A stretch of 64,000 nt of DNA from Aldrovandia affinis (Eukaryota > Chordata > Actinopteri > Notacanthiformes > Halosauridae), in contig JAINUG010000218.1 of the NCBI GenBank assembly GCA_029706075.1, positions 749,854-813,853 of the forward strand, written 5' to 3'. This document shows, in pieces, positions 31,308 through 42,672 of this stretch. The position numbers and the translations under genes were made by a program. The stretch's first letter is position 1, and each line of letters begins with the position of its first letter. Below the pieces are notes generated by a model. It did no database searches and was not told where the DNA came from. It saw nothing but the letters and a program-made list of their open reading frames with translations.

Positions 31308-33164
31308 CATAAACAGTGTGGTTATTATCTCATCCCTTGCAATGTTTCAATTTGTTTTATAGTTCAAATTTTATAGTATTTTAGTGATTATTTCATGAGC
31401 AGATGCTTATTTTAAATTATTTTAAACTACCACTATACTGAATATCACTGGATTTAATATTTCCCTTTAGAGCTCATTCCTGCCTCATACATATACTACA
31501 AAACATGCATATAACAACTAATCATCTGTCATAAATTTAACCCCAAACTCACATGCAACTGTTATTCTGTCATCATGGCATATGATTGCTGTTTGACATC
31601 CTGTCATCATGAGTCACAGGTGGTAGACAGAACACTGCACATGCATCACAATCCACAATGCATTCAGATGGGGTTAGAGAATAGCACTGTGATTCAAAAC
31701 AGGCTGATGTGGCAATCCGAATGAATCAGGATACATTTTAAAGCGTATTAATATTTTAATGTAAAATGTTAATGTAATCAAAGCCTACATATGAAACTAC
31801 CCTTCTGAAACTGTTAAATTTAATAACCCACATACAAAACTGTATACTTAACATCAGATATGCACATACCCATTCCTGTCAAACTCTCAGAAAAAATACT
31901 GTGCTATTAAAAAGTATATTCACTGAGCCACACTATGATTGTATCTGACAAAAGGAGTTACGTACATTACAGTATTATATTGTACCTGAAACTGAATGGT
32001 AAAACCCTATAAATGGAAATTGGAATGGTGAGAGTCAATGATTCATCAACACTACCAGAAAAACTGATGCTTTGTATAATAACCCCAAGCATCCATCTCT
32101 ATATTACCTCATACCTTACTACAGTGCAAAGCACTGTTTAATGTTTCAGCGATGGGTTATTTATTTTTCATTATTTCCCCCACCTATGGCTACAGCTACG
32201 TTTGTGACCACACACTCTGTACGATTAACATATTACTCATAAATGAGGTCACAAAAGAACAGGAAAGAGTGTGCCTGCTGAGGGAGCCCCATAAATATGG
32301 CTAGGTTTTAGAAACCAGGGACACAGAGACATACTGTTCCTTGGGCAAAAATAACGATTACCTCGCTATGTCAGACTGGCCCATGTCAGCCAGCCATTTT
32401 ACGGGTGGGACATATCACCACAAAACTGGTATCAAATTTTCTGTTTCATACATAGTTTCAACTTTCCAAACAGATCTAGAGATGTCAGGGAGATGGCAAC
32501 AATCTAACATTTTAAAAGCAAAACAAAAACATACTTTTTAGTATTAAATATTTTAGTATTTTACTGTTTTTATTTTATTTACTAGTTTTTTTTAATTCCA
32601 TGTTTAAATTGGCTCTTATCTACTGAGGGCAAGTTTAGTTGTATTTACTGCACTGAAACCTATGCACAAAATTATGAACTTCATGGTAATATTTATGAAT
32701 GCACTGATAACCCCATTCCAATGCTACAGCGACCTCTGGCAGTTTGGGCGTGCACAGACTAACAATAGTGTCCTCTGAAGCGCATGCATGTCTGATGACC
32801 ATTGCTTTTTCACCCTGTGATCCGCCGGCTGAGCAAATGTAGCTACTGCACCTGACAGCAGCCAATGTAGGCAGATGCCTCCCTGGCACAGAACATGTCT
32901 CTCTTATCTGATTGCCCTTATCTGATTGTCCTCCAGGAATATCAGGCTAAGGAATGCAGTTTCATTTTACAGATTTACAGTTTCGATGCAAACAGTCTTC
33001 TCATATAGCAATATTTTAGGGAGTATAACTCTGTCTCCTCTTCAATCCCATCTTCAGTCTGTTTCGTACTAAACAATACTCTAGTCATGTTTTCAGACAT
33101 CATGCTTATATTTGGATGTGGACTGACACCAATAGTTGACCTAAAAGTCAGTGTATCTGTTCAC
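31308..33164. other. AT-rich non-coding stretch, no gene seen
   Basis: About 1.85 kb without recognised transposon ends or coding exons. Two frames (32341-32541 plus, 32635-32889 minus) have no motif. Confidence 0.35.
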
Positions 33165-33167
33165 TAA

Positions 33168-33688
33168 GAGCCCTATTCAGAGTTGAGTTAAGCACAAACA
33201 GCGTGGAGATAAAAAAATGACGCACCTTACCTGTATGTTTGTATTCAGACTTCAGAACTTTCTGAAAAAGTTCAGAACTTTTTTTGTGGTATTAAGCACC
33301 CCCTGGTAAATTGTGTATCTAGGGAGGAGTTTTCCCTAAATAGAGATGTTCGCTCTTCTGACTTTGAGGGGAATAAACATCGAACAAGCAGCACGTAGAA
33401 TAGTGTTTATTGACCAAATGCATTATCCAGCATTTCTAAGTCTTAATGCGATACATTTCAGTGTGTGGGCAATCACAATCTTGGCTACTGTGTGATTGCC
33501 TACACAGGTGCTTCTCCTTTTAGACCCTCCTTAATTGAAATTGCCAGTGCAGGCAATAGTGAAACACAGCACAAAGAAAAATTAATTGGAAATATGGGGA
33601 AGTATGACCAATTATTTTGCACACAACCATTGTATTCATGGGAGGAACTTAAGCAGGTGCTTAATTTGGTCAACTTTGAATAGGGCCC
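33168..33688. mobile_element. 521-bp Harbinger-type MITE
   Basis: The left end GAGCCCTATTCAGAGTTGAG pairs with the right end read outward, GGGCCCTATTCAAAGTTGA. TAA flanks both sides (33165-33167, 33689-33691), the 3-bp TWA duplication expected of PIF/Harbinger. GGGCC-TATTCA is also the flavour of the larger Harbinger TIRs in this window. No coding capacity seen. Confidence 0.8.
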
Positions 33689-33819
33689 TAACTGCATAGC
33701 CTCGTTTACTTTTACCGACACCCACTTTTACTGAGTACTGGCCAGTGCTTTGGAAATCACACCACCCTGAGCGGTGGGTTGGATTGGCTCTCCTCATTTG
33801 CTGATGGAACACAGATGTC

Positions 33820-34019
33820 ACATTTACATTTACATTATAGGCATTTAGCAGACGCTCTTATCCAGAGCGACTTACACAGTTTACATTTCTTTATATACAA
33901 TCTGAAGCAATTCAGGTTTAGTACCTTGCTCAAGGGTACAACAGCAGTGCCCCACCCAGGAATTGAACCTGCAACCTCCGAGTTACAAGCCCAGCTCCCT
34001 AACCATTACACTACACTGC
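33820..34019 (-). mobile_element. V-type SINE with perfect target duplication
   Basis: Minus strand: the head GGCAGTGTAGTGTAATGGTT at the right end, B box GGTTCAATTCC (about 33960-33970), body CCTTGAGCAAGGTACTAAAC, and core TAAGTCGCTCTGGATAAGAG then CGTCTGCTAAATG. The tail is AAATGTAAATGT at the left end. The 8-bp CAGATGTC flanks it exactly at 33812-33819 and 34020-34027. A clean, full-length copy. Confidence 0.93.
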
Positions 34020-34417
34020 CAGATGTCGTTCATCACAGTTGATTGACATGTAACCCCGCCCTCCATGCCACCCCCAGCACCAATGGATTTACTTGAATGT
34101 GGCTGAGTGAGCTGTCTGTTTTAAATCAATCAGCCATTTTGTTCCCAGAAGAAGTATTCTGCAGCCTTCAAAACAAATCAACCAAAGTAGTATTTCATCG
34201 CATTTTACTTCTCACATGAACAGCTCTTAAATGAGTGCGCGTTTGTGAATTAGCATAATTAACACCCCAATAATGCTATATAAGGTTAGGCGTCCCGCCC
34301 CATTTTCATAGGAAAGTAATTCATAATAATGGCACCGAACAAAACCAAGAAGAAAAACTTTACGAGCTCGGAGATTGAAGTATCTGAAATAAGTAACCGA
34401 AAGCACATACTATTTAA

Positions 34418-36182
34418 CCCCCTGAGGTCGACGGGAGCGGCGCCGCTCCCAGCAGCAATAAAAGTATATTACTATTTCTAACTTCGCGATATTTTATCAT
34501 ACACACGCGACAAAAACATTGACAGAAACCTTAGAATCGCGACTTTCCGATTTGAGCACTGGCAAATCAAATGGGATTTTTTTAAATTAGGTTAATTAGA
34601 CCAAAAGTAAACCTTGTTTTTACTCTGTTTTTACCTTTTAGTACCGTCCCCTTCTATTGACATGGTAACTAGGTGCGAGTTTCGGGAGGTGTGAGGGGCG
34701 TGAAAAACGGCGTAAACAAACACAAACTGTCCCGACAATTTGAAGCAAGATTTTATACAGACATACAATTTTATTCAAGATGGAAAGATTTTCTGCGCTG
34801 CAGTGTTTGAGAGCATCGATGGAAAGCGGCTCTAAGACAATAACTGACGAAGAGTAAGTAACTATATTTGATCTGCCATGTTATCAAATACTCGTATATA
34901 TATTCAATATATGAATTCGTGTGTTAAATTGCAGCGTAAACAATGTCCCGACATTATATCGGATCTTGTCTGTGTTTACGGTTGCGAGCTGCCAGCAACA
35001 GACGGTGTATGCTGATATTTATTTTATTTACCATATTTTCAAATACTCGTGAAAAGTATTCGAGCTGCTGCGAATAATTAACGGAGGATATTTAACCAGC
35101 TGGCATTCTGTTTGGGCGCTTTGGACATTATCTAGCTTAGCTTGATAATACCTATTGTGATTAATGTTTCTTGCCTCTCGAGAACTTGTTTGTTCGTGTG
35201 CTTGTTGTTGTTTAGATTCCCAGCGTTTAGTTTATACCACGTTTTTGGATACGTGATTTACCTGTTTACTTTGATTTGTTTGTGCCTGTTCGATTTGGTT
35301 TTGTTTTGTTTGTCTTTCCGTGTCTTCGCGAACCACGGTTTTGCTTAGATTTTCCGACAGGCGTTTAACGATAAATATCTTAAACCCAGAAAACGGGCTA
35401 CTTTTGATCATGTGCCTGTGTCCACTGCCAAACACTCTGGATGTTGGCAAATTGGCTTCTGTTGGTTGCAATAAATGTGTACTCTGCAAGATGTCGGGAA
35501 ACAGCGGTTTGTGACGTTCCCTTGTGTCTACAGTTGACCAGAAACTGTTTTGAGAAGTGGCACCAAAGACTGTGAAAGAACAAATTGTCTCACCATGTTT
35601 TAATTTGGAATGTTTTGTATATAGTTTGTTTTCAATGAATCTTCCCAAATGAAAAAAAAACTTTCTGCATGGCTCACTGACTATTGCTTACTCTGATGGC
35701 TTTTCTCTTTGTCTGGCGGCCTTGAGAGAGATGGCCCATCTGACAGATTTTACAGGTGTGGACAAGCCTCAGGTGTGGATCATGAATATTCTTGAAATTA
35801 GCATATAGCCCTCCCACAGCCTGAAATAAATGTGACCAGTTCTGATAAAAACAGGTTTTTAGCTATTTAGATCTCAGATGTGCTAAACTATTTTCACACC
35901 CTTACATAAACAAGACCTTGATGAACAAACGCATATTGGCAAAACAATTCGTCACTATAGTTTAGTGTGTGCTTTCACAACTTTTGTGACGGCAGAAAAA
36001 TTTACTCTTTATAACTTGTGTGTTTGTAGATCTATTTACAAGCTGCATATGATACTGACCACACTATTGATGGCATATAAATGTAGCTGTGATTGTCCTT
36101 CAAATAAAATATCAAACACTTTGGAGTAAGTGTGTGTTAAGTTGATGAAATTGAGATAAATATCAGAACGGACCTCAGAGGG
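34418..36182 (+). mobile_element. piggyBac-type transposon, internally deleted, copy 2
   Basis: TTAA at 34414-34417 and 36183-36186. The left end CCCCCTGAGGTC is perfect; the right end has one mismatch (CCCTCTGAGGTC read outward). Beside the left end is a perfect 18-bp palindrome (34433-34450). Left 400 bp and right 600 bp match copy 1 closely, but the interior 34858-35440 is different sequence, so the two copies are independent deletion derivatives. Confidence 0.9.
34780..35575 (+). pseudogene. piggyBac transposase remnant, both ends damaged
   Basis: ATG 34780 opens MERFSALQCLRASMES, matching the start of copy 1. The acidic stretch found there has been lost by an internal deletion. The frame ends at TAA 34855-34857, within the sequence GAGTAAGTAAC that includes the GTAAGT splice donor shared with copy 1. 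After about 600 bp of unrelated interior, the Cys-rich end appears at 35451-35575 (LASVGCNKCVLCKMSG). About 20 bases coding for the QC-PWEC part are missing, shifting the frame, so the zinc domain would not fold as in the family. The DDD catalytic core is absent. The 3' flank then matches copy 1 to the terminal repeat. Not functional; its ends could still be substrates for an active relative. Confidence 0.8.
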
Positions 36183-36482
36183 TTAAGGCGTCAACAGTGG
36201 AATTTAAGGGACCTGTTAAAACCAAGGAGTGGGAAAAAATGACTTGTGCAGTTAATGTAGTATCATCTGTTGCCCGTAGCATCACAGAAAAAAAATAAAA
36301 TAAAATGGTGTGATATGAAATTGGAGTCAAAGAAACATCTCGCGAAAGCAAGGCGATCCATGACTGCAACAGGGGTCAGGAGGAAGTCTCCGTTACACAC
36401 ACCGACGAGCGAGGTGAACGAGCATGTACGTGAGGTTGCCTTGTCCGGTGTTGCAACGGATATCCCCCTGGACAGCGACTGA

Positions 36483-37590
36483 CAGGGAAGCACAGCCCGT
36501 GGTAACCGAAAACGCAACACTAGCCATTCGTCTGTCTCTGCAAATAGATCAGCGCGCTCTCTAAAGACGCGCTCTCTTCCAAGATATTGTAGTATTATAC
36601 CATAGCATCAATAGCCACAATTGAAACGAATGATAATGATATAATTATATTAATGAATTATGAATGATATTATCCTACAATTTGAAAAGAAAACAAATAT
36701 AGGCCTACAATTGTCAAACAGGATACTCTCAAAATGATTATACATTATGAATTTGATCATTTATCATGTAATTCATATATTCAAACTCAATAGTTCTTCT
36801 AAGTAAAGAAATAGACTCCATTAGTCAAAAACAAAGTTGTTTTGCTTTGGAGAACGGCAGGCAAATTGTACGTATGACTCGTACGACAGCTCTGGACCAC
36901 TCGTAAATCTTGTTTGTACCTAAGAGAAAATTCTAAATACGAGAAAATCAGTGAATGCGGCAAATTCTCGTAAATCACTTGCAGAGTGAACGAACAAATT
37001 TGTGCGTAAAAGTGGTTCTTGCATGAGGCCCATTGACTGAGTGTTGTTGTGGTGTTGAATGGGTGACTTTGGCCCAAGCTTTGTTTCTGTACAGCTTCCT
37101 TCCTCCTCTCTGCACAGAAACAGAACACACTGAAGATTGTGGTCAATCCAGCCTCTGTCTTCACAGCTGCAAGCCAATGAGAGAAGTGCGAGCTAAACAG
37201 GGAACTGTTTTAAATATGCAGATCTGCATTCAGACCTCAATGTAAAAAAGCAAAACTGGGAAAGAAAGAAAATAACAGCAACAGCAAGCTCCCTTGTTTA
37301 TACTGACAACTAATATTTGTGGAAAACAGAGAAAAACTAAATATCTCAAGTAAGAGCAAATGATTCAGGATGAACCGGTGCCTGGAATTTCTCATGCTCA
37401 AAGGTGATGCAGACAGCATGACATGTGTTAGCCAAAGAGCGGTGCTTCAACGTGGCACAGAATGCTTGCTTGGTGAATCAAGGAAGCCTGCAGGCCATAT
37501 GGGCTCTGTTAGTGAGTCACACACTCACACTGAGAAGGGACCCAGACAGAGGACGTTCACCCACAGCATGCTGGGAAACGCTTTTAACAA
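36483..37590. other. non-coding stretch, possibly rest of a Harbinger element
   Basis: AT-rich 36590-36800. The segment 36840-37033 has Harbinger-like subterminal character and ends GCATGAGGCCCA, which could be a TIR. No transposase frame was found. Confidence 0.3.
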
Positions 37591-37597
37591 GCACTCC

Positions 37598-37890
37598 CAC
37601 AGCATCTCAGAAAATCAGTTTTGTGGGCCTTAGCTTATCAGTTATGATACAAGGCCATAAATACAAGGAAACATATGGTTACATATATCTCAACAGTCAC
37701 AACATCTGTGTTAGGTATGGTTAGAGCTATAATTTTCAGATTGTCCAGGTGTTCACAGACCCCCTGCATCCTGGGAAATTAGTTTTGTGGGCTTTATCTG
37801 TGGCAATACAAGACTATAAATGCAAGGTTATCCCATGGTTACATACTGTAGTTATAAAAAGTCACAGTATAGGTGTTGCATACTGATATG
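37598..37890. repeat. diverged tandem duplication, period about 165 bp
   Basis: Two copies, about 37598-37720 and 37765-37890. Each holds in order: a CATCnnngnAAATnAGTTTTG-like start, TGTGGGC, ATACAAG..ATAAAT-CAAGG, ATGGTTACATA and AGTCACA. Substitutions and small indels show that it is old. Confidence 0.65.
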
Positions 37891-38001
37891 ATAAATAATA
37901 TTCAAGTAGACCACATGTTTACAGATGAAATTATTACTCAAATTCCAGCCACTACATATTTTGACTGTTGGTCACCAGGGCACTGTGCTGACTCAGAAAA
38001 C

Positions 38002-38145
38002 CAAGGCCGAAATTACCATATATATTGGGGGGACACATCCCCCCCAATATTCAGATATGCTCAAAATTTCCCCCCCAATATATAGCCTAGCTGATTTTTT
38101 TTTTTAAATGTCCCCCCCAATGTTGACTCCATGGTTACGGCCTTG
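38002..38145. mobile_element. 144-bp hAT-type MITE
   Basis: The ends CAAGGCCGAAATTACC and, read outward, CAAGGCCGTAACCATG are inverted repeats. The 8-bp CAGAAAAC is duplicated exactly at 37994-38001 and 38146-38153, the hAT hallmark. The interior is built of short inverted ATTGGGGGGG / CCCCCCCAAT segments, giving a foldback-prone unit. No coding capacity. Confidence 0.85.
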
Positions 38146-38227
38146 CAGAAAACTCTTGGTACACAGAGAGGAAGAGAAACCTGTGAGGTCATATCCTGTG
38201 AGTATTCTGGTCCTGCTGTTTAAGCCG

Positions 38228-38312
38228 AGGTGAGATTAACACTGCTGGACTGTGAGGACTGTGAGAGCTTGGTTCACTTCAGGTGAGATTAACACTGCTG
38301 GACTGTGAGGAC
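38228..38312 (+). repeat. tandem direct repeat, period 53 bp
   Basis: A 32-bp block beginning AGGTGAGATTAACACTGCTG is identical at 38228-38259 and 38281-38312. AGGTGAGA resembles a splice donor, but no exon is recognisable. Confidence 0.9.
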
Positions 38313-38400
38313 CACGCTTGACTGTCAAAGAGCTTGACATGCTTCAAAATGTTTCAGGCATAGTTCATCATAGATTTTAGAATCTTTATTATAGATCTAT

Positions 38401-38697
38401 AAGAGTGGCACTAACCACAGAAAATTAGAACTAACACTTCCAGCCAAGGATTGCTTGAATAATCAGTTATACTGACATACACATTCACCTATCCTGGTAG
38501 GTAGCCTATTCAGTATTAAATTAAGTGCTCCAATCAACAATGGGAAGACCGTTAATCACCACCCAATACACAGAGCTTTCTGGAATTGCGGGGTAAGAGT
38601 GGCACTAAGTCTGATTCACGTCAAGGATTGCTTGAATAAAGCTGTTTAACAGTTTATATTAAATATACAATCACCACCCAAAGACCTTTCTGGAATT
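38401..38697 (+). repeat. diverged tandem duplication, about 190 and 105 bp units
   Basis: The shared blocks occur in the same order twice: AAGAGTGGCACTAA (38401; 38594), CAAGGATTGCTTGAATAA (about 38443; 38622), AATCACCACCCAA (about 38553; 38669) and CTTTCTGGAATT (about 38576; 38686). The second unit has an internal deletion of about 85 bp. Confidence 0.8.
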
Positions 38698-38699
38698 CA

Positions 38700-41250
38700 C
38701 TGAAGACATATGTTAACAATATATCAAAGAACATAAAGAAGACATAATGATGAGAATAATGATGAGAACAAGCCATTTGGCCCATCTAGACTTGTCATTT
38801 ATAGGGCCTGTCATTTACATTCTCTCTTTAACCTGCAGTTCCGTTCTCTAACACTAAAAGGTCGATGGACAACTTTCTGAAGCTACTTGTTAAGCAATCA
38901 ACAAATTAAGATCTCAAATAGTCATTTGATTATCACAAATTTGGTGTGTGCTGCAGTGCAGTAGGCTAGTCTGCAGGTGGAGCAACACACAGCCATATGT
39001 AAGTATGCTGATTGATTCGTGAGTACTGCCGTGAGATTCTGTTGACCGTTCTGTAGGATATATCATGCCCATTCTGGAGCAGTAAAGAAACTACAATGTG
39101 GAAAAGTTCTCTTTTACCACAAATGTAGATTGTTGCAGTCAATGTTTGTGGGTGGAAAGGCTTGTAAGAATGTGTTTGCATGCTTTCATGGCCTTTATGC
39201 ATACAGCTTTTGTATTAAGCTGTATGCATAATTGTAAATCCTATGCTTCCCTTGAGCCACATTGCTCTCTGTATGAATGAAGGACTGTCAGTTTCTCAAA
39301 TTTTTCATACATCTCAGGTCTTAACCAGCCTTAACTAAATGTGTTGGTCCTTTGATTAGAATAAAAAATAATGGCTGGACAAGAATTATTGTCCTTGGTT
39401 TTCAGACACTTTAACTTCAAACCTTGTTTTAAATATAATATTTAAAAACAAATGAAATATTTTTCATATATCTTTTTCAGGTCGGTTCCTTTTCTTGATT
39501 GGTCATATGTGAAGAGTTTGTTTGTTTTTGTGGTGTGTGGGGGATTTCCCATTTTTTTCATTTTTTGTCAATTGGAATTACTATGCTCCCACATCATTGT
39601 TATGCAGGGTTGCCAACCATCTGTACATTTATGGAAAGAAACTGCAGGCCATGTAACTGGTTTGCTGTGTAACTGGTGTCAGGACAACATTAGGTGTTTC
39701 ACTGAAAATGGTCAAACTCAGACAGTCATGTCGGTGAAGACCAAAATCAAAGGTTGGCAATGTTGCCTTCATGCCACCCACCCACCCGCGCAGGGAGCAT
39801 TACAGCTTGGTGCCAGAACTACTCTAATACACTTTCCTACGAACCGAAGACACTGCAGGTCAGTATGCTGCAGGAGAGCTTGAGCCAATCGGAGGACAGG
39901 CACATGTCTCATTGGTGAACCTGTAGGCTCTTGATAAGCAGCTAGGGGGCCCTTATGCAGAAGTACCCTGAGGAACCCTGACTGACCGTCAAGATCCCTC
40001 GGTTCAAAACTCGCTGCGGGCAGAACCAAATCCGTTACACAAGCGTTCAAACAGGTTTGCACTGAATCACGTCCCACTCACTAAGTGATTTCTGTCCGTG
40101 TTGCGCACCACTGATCACTTTTGCTTCATGAATAAAGCGACACTTGAAGCCATGGCTGCAATTTGAGAACTCAAAGCTGGACAATGACTTTATTGTCACA
40201 GTGTACAGTGTATTCCTGTGAAGCATGGAAGACTACGCATGCATCAAAGTGCCCCCGCACTCGCAGAATTCCTAAGCCCACAGGTGTGGACACAATGCTA
40301 CATTGTTACAGTTCAAGGCACTGCATCAGTGCCCATTATGCATATATAGATGGGATTCCACAAAACTAAGGCTTTTGTTAGTTTTTCTCCCCTTTTTTTC
40401 AATTAAATCGTTAATCTAGGGGTCATTATATGAAAATATAATCTTAATGCAAACATTTAATTGTTGCAAAACTGTTCATAATCTTTAGTTGAATATTGGG
40501 CAACATTATGTGATCGGGTTATTGTAGTAATTCAAAAAATTGTAACATTTTCTGCTTAAACACAAAACACAGAGCCTTTCTACTGCACTAAAAGTAATTT
40601 AACTATTTCTGTGTTCACTCTTGTGGAACAGAAAATGTTAAAATGTAAAAACTAAAAGGAAAAGAAAACGTGCAGAAATGACCTAATTACCAAATAAATA
40701 GTGAAGAAAACAAATACATTCCTCTTTTATGGAGAAAGTTTAAAGAAAGTGTGTTGAAAAGTGGCCAACACTAATGTGTTGGCACAACTGGCTTGTATAG
40801 GGTATAGTTTAAAATGGTGGATGGATACAATATATCTCTGACATTAAACATAAGTAATTGCAGTTGTGTTCAACAATGTCACAGATATAGACTAATCAGT
40901 TGCAAAAAAGAAAAGAATAAGCAATTAACAATCAATATATATTTGCTGAACCTGAGCTAGACTGACACATTGGTTTGATCGGCACTAATGTATACAACAC
41001 ACAATAGTATACAACAAATGGGGCTTCAAGCAATTAATCAAAAACTGCAGATGAAGGAGATCAGTCTCTAGCCTGACTCTGCTGTACAGCAAATAATCAT
41101 ATTTATCAGTAATAGGACAGCCAGTGGAAGGCTTATTCTCATCTTCAGTTTGCTACATCAATATGTATGACATGTTTATCTCTGCGTCTTTTCTGAGGAT
41201 TAGCCGTGGAATGCAAATTACAGTACATTTCACAGCCTGTCTGTATGAAG
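38700..41250. other. non-coding stretch, no gene seen
   Basis: About 2.5 kb. The longest frame (39452-39883) starts in an AT-rich region, has no domain and is mirrored on the other strand. A B-box-like GGTTCAAAACTC at about 40001 lacks an A box, so no SINE is called. Confidence 0.35.
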
Positions 41251-41258
41251 AATCTCAG

Positions 41259-41359
41259 AGTAGGAGTGCTGATCTAGGATCAGCGTAACCTTTTAGCTTA
41301 TAGCGTAAGATTGGGATATGAAAAGGGGAAAGCTGATCCTAGATCAGCACTCTTAGCTG
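41259..41359. mobile_element. hairpin MITE with 19-bp perfect inverted arms
   Basis: AGTGCTGATCTAGGATCAG at 41265-41283 and its exact reverse complement at 41333-41351 enclose 49 bp. The same left arm recurs at 53765-53783 with one change, next to a GGCCCCGTATTCA end, which suggests a Harbinger-type MITE family. Confidence 0.7.
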
Positions 41360-41364
41360 TCAGA

Positions 41365-42665
41365 CCGGGGACAGACCAGGGCCTCAGTCTAAGCTCCTTA
41401 GCAGAGACCCTGGCTGCTGGGCTTGAGTATGGATCTGATATTCATGTGAACAAAAGGACATGGCCTCAGCACTGAGCGGTGACAATGAGGACTGACACTC
41501 ATGTTTATATGATATCTTCCGCTGTACGACTCTGAAAAAAATTAGTCTTACATCACCCCCTATATAATGAACAGACAAGTGTTCGGAGGGGGTTCAAACA
41601 GTGTTCGAACATTGAGTTTTGTAGTGGTTGTTTGACACCAAACAATGTGGTGCTGCTTTTGAATCATCAGATGGTGTGAGAATCTTATTTTTAACAAGTC
41701 TGTGATTGTTGCTATGGTATTGTTTTGATTGTGTTGGCTAATCTGTAAAGGCTCATTTCTACATATACATAGTGAAAAGTTATAAAGATACAAATAATAA
41801 CAAGCAGCTAGTCTAGTTTAGATTACCATAAAAAAACCTTCCCAAATGGTTAAATTTCCTTGTCCAAAAAGAGTGTTGAAGTGTCATGTCTGGCCTTATT
41901 TCCCCTTAAATTTATATCATTCACTCATAGTTATAGGCATCTGGACAACACATTCTCTGTGATTCAAATTGGATCTTTCATAATCATGAAACGGTGCACA
42001 AGTAAAGAAGAATCATGAACAGAACACAATGTGGTTTTCTACCTCTCCTGGAAATGCTGAGATTAGTCTGTCATTAATTCAAAGTCTGGGATTATGGAAA
42101 ATCCCAAAGCTGTTCCACAGCCGAGATTAGACCTCCGACTGTCGCAGGAAGGCACAAAGAAAATTATTTTTTGTTTCCATTCAATGAACCTCAAAACAAT
42201 AAAGCAACTGCTTTTTAATGGGGCCAGATCTGAGAGAAACCCTGGCAGATTCTATGATGGGAATCGGATGGGATTTTAAGACTGTCATCAAATGTACCAG
42301 TTAGCCTATTAGCGTTGTTTAGTTATAGAGTGCAGAGAATGGGAGACAATAGCACTGTATCGCTGTTTTTCATGTTTTCCAGGGGAACCAGAGAGCTCCC
42401 TAACTGACAGAATATTGACCAGGTACTCAAGATCATTCATACACAGAGGGCAGTCATGACCATATGTAACAAACACTACAGGGCTGAAGCCATTTTATTT
42501 GTGGCCGTCAAAATGTGTTGTGCGTTTCAGTGAGAAAGCCTCGTGAGCAAGAACAAGAATGTTCCGTGTTCAGCATTCTCAGAACTCATTATGTTGTACA
42601 AGAAAATAACAAACAGGGAAATTAGCAGTTGGTCAAAAGTGTTACTCAAATCTAAGGACATTACT
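41365..42665. other. non-coding stretch, no gene seen
   Basis: No recognised repeat end, RNA gene or exon. Short frames only. Confidence 0.35.
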
Positions 42666-42672
42666 TAAGTGC

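Larger units (their letters stand above)
34329..36482 (+). pseudogene. Myb/SANT-like gene (Harbinger type) split by a piggyBac insertion
   Basis: A Myb/SANT-like DNA-binding protein of the kind encoded by Harbinger elements and by host genes derived from them. ATG 34329 gives MAPNKTKKKNFTSSEIEV and continues to HILF at 34414. There the piggyBac copy 34418-36182 interrupts it. With one TTAA retained, the same frame continues directly at 36187 (KASTVEFKGPVKTKEWEK) through VNVVSSVARSIT to a stop in an A-rich run at about 36287-36300. One base out of phase, it continues KIKWCDMKLESKK, a basic stretch, and SEVNEHVREV to TGA 36480-36482. That is the order of the Myb_DNA-bind_5-like trihelix (Phe-Thr start, Trp in the middle, KIKW..K at the end). 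The insertion and the one-base shift each inactivate it. No transposase partner or clear left TIR was found; a GGGCCTCATGCAAG-like end at about 37020-37033 could be its right TIR. Confidence 0.7.

Noticed and set aside
39452-39883. 143-residue plus-strand frame as host exon
   Set aside because: No domain, AT-rich start, opposite-strand frame of similar quality.
39990-40040. SINE suggested by GGTTCAAAACTC
   Set aside because: No A box, core or tail in either direction.
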